From NCBI GenBank assembly GCA_035279875.1, contig DATEGX010000114.1, forward strand, positions 1 through 6,925: DNA of 6,925 nucleotides, given 5' to 3'. The notes below the pieces were generated by a model that saw nothing but the letters and a program-made list of their open reading frames with translations, did not search any database and was not told the origin of the DNA. A program made the translations under genes and the position numbers. This document shows positions 6,035 through 6,925 of this stretch, one piece after another. Positions within the stretch are counted from its first letter, which is position 1. Every line of letters starts with the position of its first letter. Source of the DNA: JAMXLL01 sp035279875 (lineage in GTDB: Bacteria > Desulfobacterota > Binatia > Binatales > Binataceae).

Positions 6035-6060
6035 GCGCGAATTCAACAAGCGGATTGCGC
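6035..6060. other. Weak stem-loop in the gap between convergent genes
   Basis: GCGC-(bulged G)-AATTC (6035-6044) can pair with GGATT-GCGC (6052-6060) around a 7-base loop, just after the antitoxin stop. No T-run follows on either strand, so it is at best a poor terminator. The remaining gap to 6167 has no other strong signal except a 5-bp stem CTACT/AGTAG (6100-6120). Confidence 0.25.
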
Positions 6061-6167
6061 GTCATCCGACAGCGACCCTAAACCCCGTGCGGCTGATCGC
6101 TACTTCGTTCAACAGAGTAGATAGCCTGGCGCAGACGGTCCGTGACCAGTCCGGTAGCGAACTCGCG

Positions 6168-6542
6168 TCAGACCCAGCGAGCGGCTGCCGCACCGCTATC
6201 TTCAGGGCGAGTGTTGAAGGCGATGGCCGCTTGTGGCGCGACGCGATGGATGGCGTTGATCCCCTTCTCAAAGAGAATCAGCCGGCTGGGCGGCAAGCGC
6301 AGACCCGCGCCAATCACCGCGCAATCGTAGACATGGCTGGTCAGGAAGCGTTCAACCGTCGAGACCGCAGTCTCGTCGAGGCTACAATAGCAGTTTTCAG
6401 CATCCCAACCCCGCGCTGCGAAATCGGCCGGCGCTAGTTTGACCCCGGCGTGGATCTTCTCCGCGGTCATGCCCGGCGGCAGGGCTGGATCCGAAACGTC
6501 CACCGTCGCAGGATCGAGACCTATCGACACAACACGTTTCAT
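6168..6542 (-). CDS. Conserved hypothetical protein (124 residues)
   Basis: I recognise the sequence as a conserved bacterial hypothetical type but know no function. It begins MKRVVSIGLDP, has an acidic middle with DAENCYCSLDETAVSTVERF (47-66), and a highly patterned core YDCAVIGAGLRLPPSRLILF (72-91) followed by EKGINAIHR. There is no signal peptide or membrane segment, so it is probably cytoplasmic. The alternating hydrophobic segments suggest an alpha/beta fold. The start is supported by AGGGG five bases before the ATG. It starts 31 bases after the stop of the cupin-domain gene on the same strand, so the two are probably co-transcribed. It converges on the antitoxin gene. In-frame sequence continues for 29 codons after its stop (6078-6167) and looks mildly protein-like. 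Confidence 0.75.
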   Translation of the reverse strand: MKRVVSIGLDPATVDVSDPALPPGMTAEKIHAGVKLAPADFAARGWDAENCYCSLDETAVSTVERFLTSHVYDCAVIGAGLRLPPSRLILFEKGINAIHRVAPQAAIAFNTRPEDSGAAAARWV

Positions 6543-6573
6543 CGGCGCCCCTACGCACTCGAAAACTCCAGTG

Positions 6574-6925
6574 CTACGTCTGAGGCGCCATTACAGTGCG
6601 CGAAAGTTGCGGGTACGTCGCGCGATAGCCGCGCCAACGCGCTATCGGTGAGAGCGTGCCAAAGATCGCGCGCTGCACCGCCAGCGGCGGCGAACGGAAC
6701 ACGATTATGTCGCTGAAGCTCCGCGCACTGAGTGCCAGTTGCAGGGGATTCGGCATGCCCTTCCGGTCCGTGTGCCCGAGCCGCGCGAGACCGTAGAAAG
6801 TTTCGATCATATGCACGAAGCGCTCGCCAGGTGTGATCTCGACGCGTACTCGCGCGTCGTGGTCGCCCGCATTCCACCAATCGTGCCATATGCCAGGCTC
6901 GATAACGGCCGCCTCCCCCTGACGG
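6574..6925 (-). CDS. Cupin-domain protein (N-terminus beyond window edge)
   Basis: Only the C-terminal 116 or so residues are present; the start lies past 6925. The first visible stretch, GEAAVIEPGIWHDWWNAG, matches cupin motif 2 (G, then PG, x2, His, x3, Asn), with the His a likely metal ligand. It is followed by the beta-strand RVRVEITPGERFVHMIETFY. The C-terminal helical part contains KGMPNPLQLALSARSFSDII and PPLAVQRAIFGTLSPIARW, which I recall from small single-domain cupins of unknown substrate. The frame ends at TAG (6574-6576). Cupins of this kind may be dioxygenases, isomerases or sugar-binding sensors, and the sequence shown does not decide between them. It is the upstream partner of the 124-residue hypothetical gene. 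Confidence 0.8.
   Translation of the reverse strand, partial: RQGEAAVIEPGIWHDWWNAGDHDARVRVEITPGERFVHMIETFYGLARLGHTDRKGMPNPLQLALSARSFSDIIVFRSPPLAVQRAIFGTLSPIARWRGYRATYPQLSRTVMAPQT

Noticed and set aside
6030..6167. Intrinsic terminator between the convergent genes
   Set aside because: Only weak stems without a T-run are visible, so it was listed as a weak stem-loop only.
6033..6437. Plus-strand frame after the antitoxin
   Set aside because: Its start is a TTG without a ribosome binding site, and most of it is antisense to the conserved hypothetical gene.

Overview
The window is GC-rich bacterial DNA and most probably comes from an acidobacterium (Acidobacteriota, class Terriglobia or a relative). 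This placement rests on remembered similarity: the BamD-type TPR protein, the short UvrC-like GIY-YIG protein and the TldE protein all read like acidobacterial versions. No database search was possible. There are no rRNA, tRNA, CRISPR or transposase genes.

Left part (1-5191, all minus strand). Four genes are closely spaced in one direction. In transcription order they are tldE/pmbA (5191 to 3794), a UvrC-like protein (3755 to 2346), rpe (2147 to 1452) and a BamD-like outer-membrane assembly protein (1398 to beyond position 1). Gaps are 38, 198 and 53 bases, so they could form one transcription unit, with a possible extra control point in the 198-base leader of rpe. The jobs are peptide maturation or proteolysis, DNA repair (probably modified), the pentose phosphate and Calvin epimerase step, and beta-barrel assembly. 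They look like housekeeping genes and do not form one pathway. Two short tandem-repeat tracts lie here: a 9-bp repeat between tldE and the UvrC-like gene, and a degenerate 7-bp repeat inside the UvrC-like coding sequence, where it encodes 7-residue repeats.

Middle part (5192-6029, plus strand). A toxin-antitoxin module of the TumE/TumA type is divergent from tldE. The toxin gene comes first and carries a frameshift near 5511-5522. Its downstream frame still ends in an ATGA overlap with the intact antitoxin gene. A perfect 19-bp inverted repeat just before the toxin start is the obvious operator candidate. This module is clearly lower in G+C than its neighbours, which suggests horizontal acquisition.

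Right part (6030-6925, minus strand). A 138-base convergent gap is followed by a two-gene set: a cupin-domain protein whose start lies beyond the window edge (stop at 6574), then a 124-residue conserved hypothetical protein (6542 to 6168).

The points most worth a second look are the frameshifted toxin with its operator, the heptanucleotide array turned into protein repeats, the GIY-YIG domain that seems to have lost catalytic residues while keeping its four-cysteine cluster, and a BamD homolog without a lipobox.
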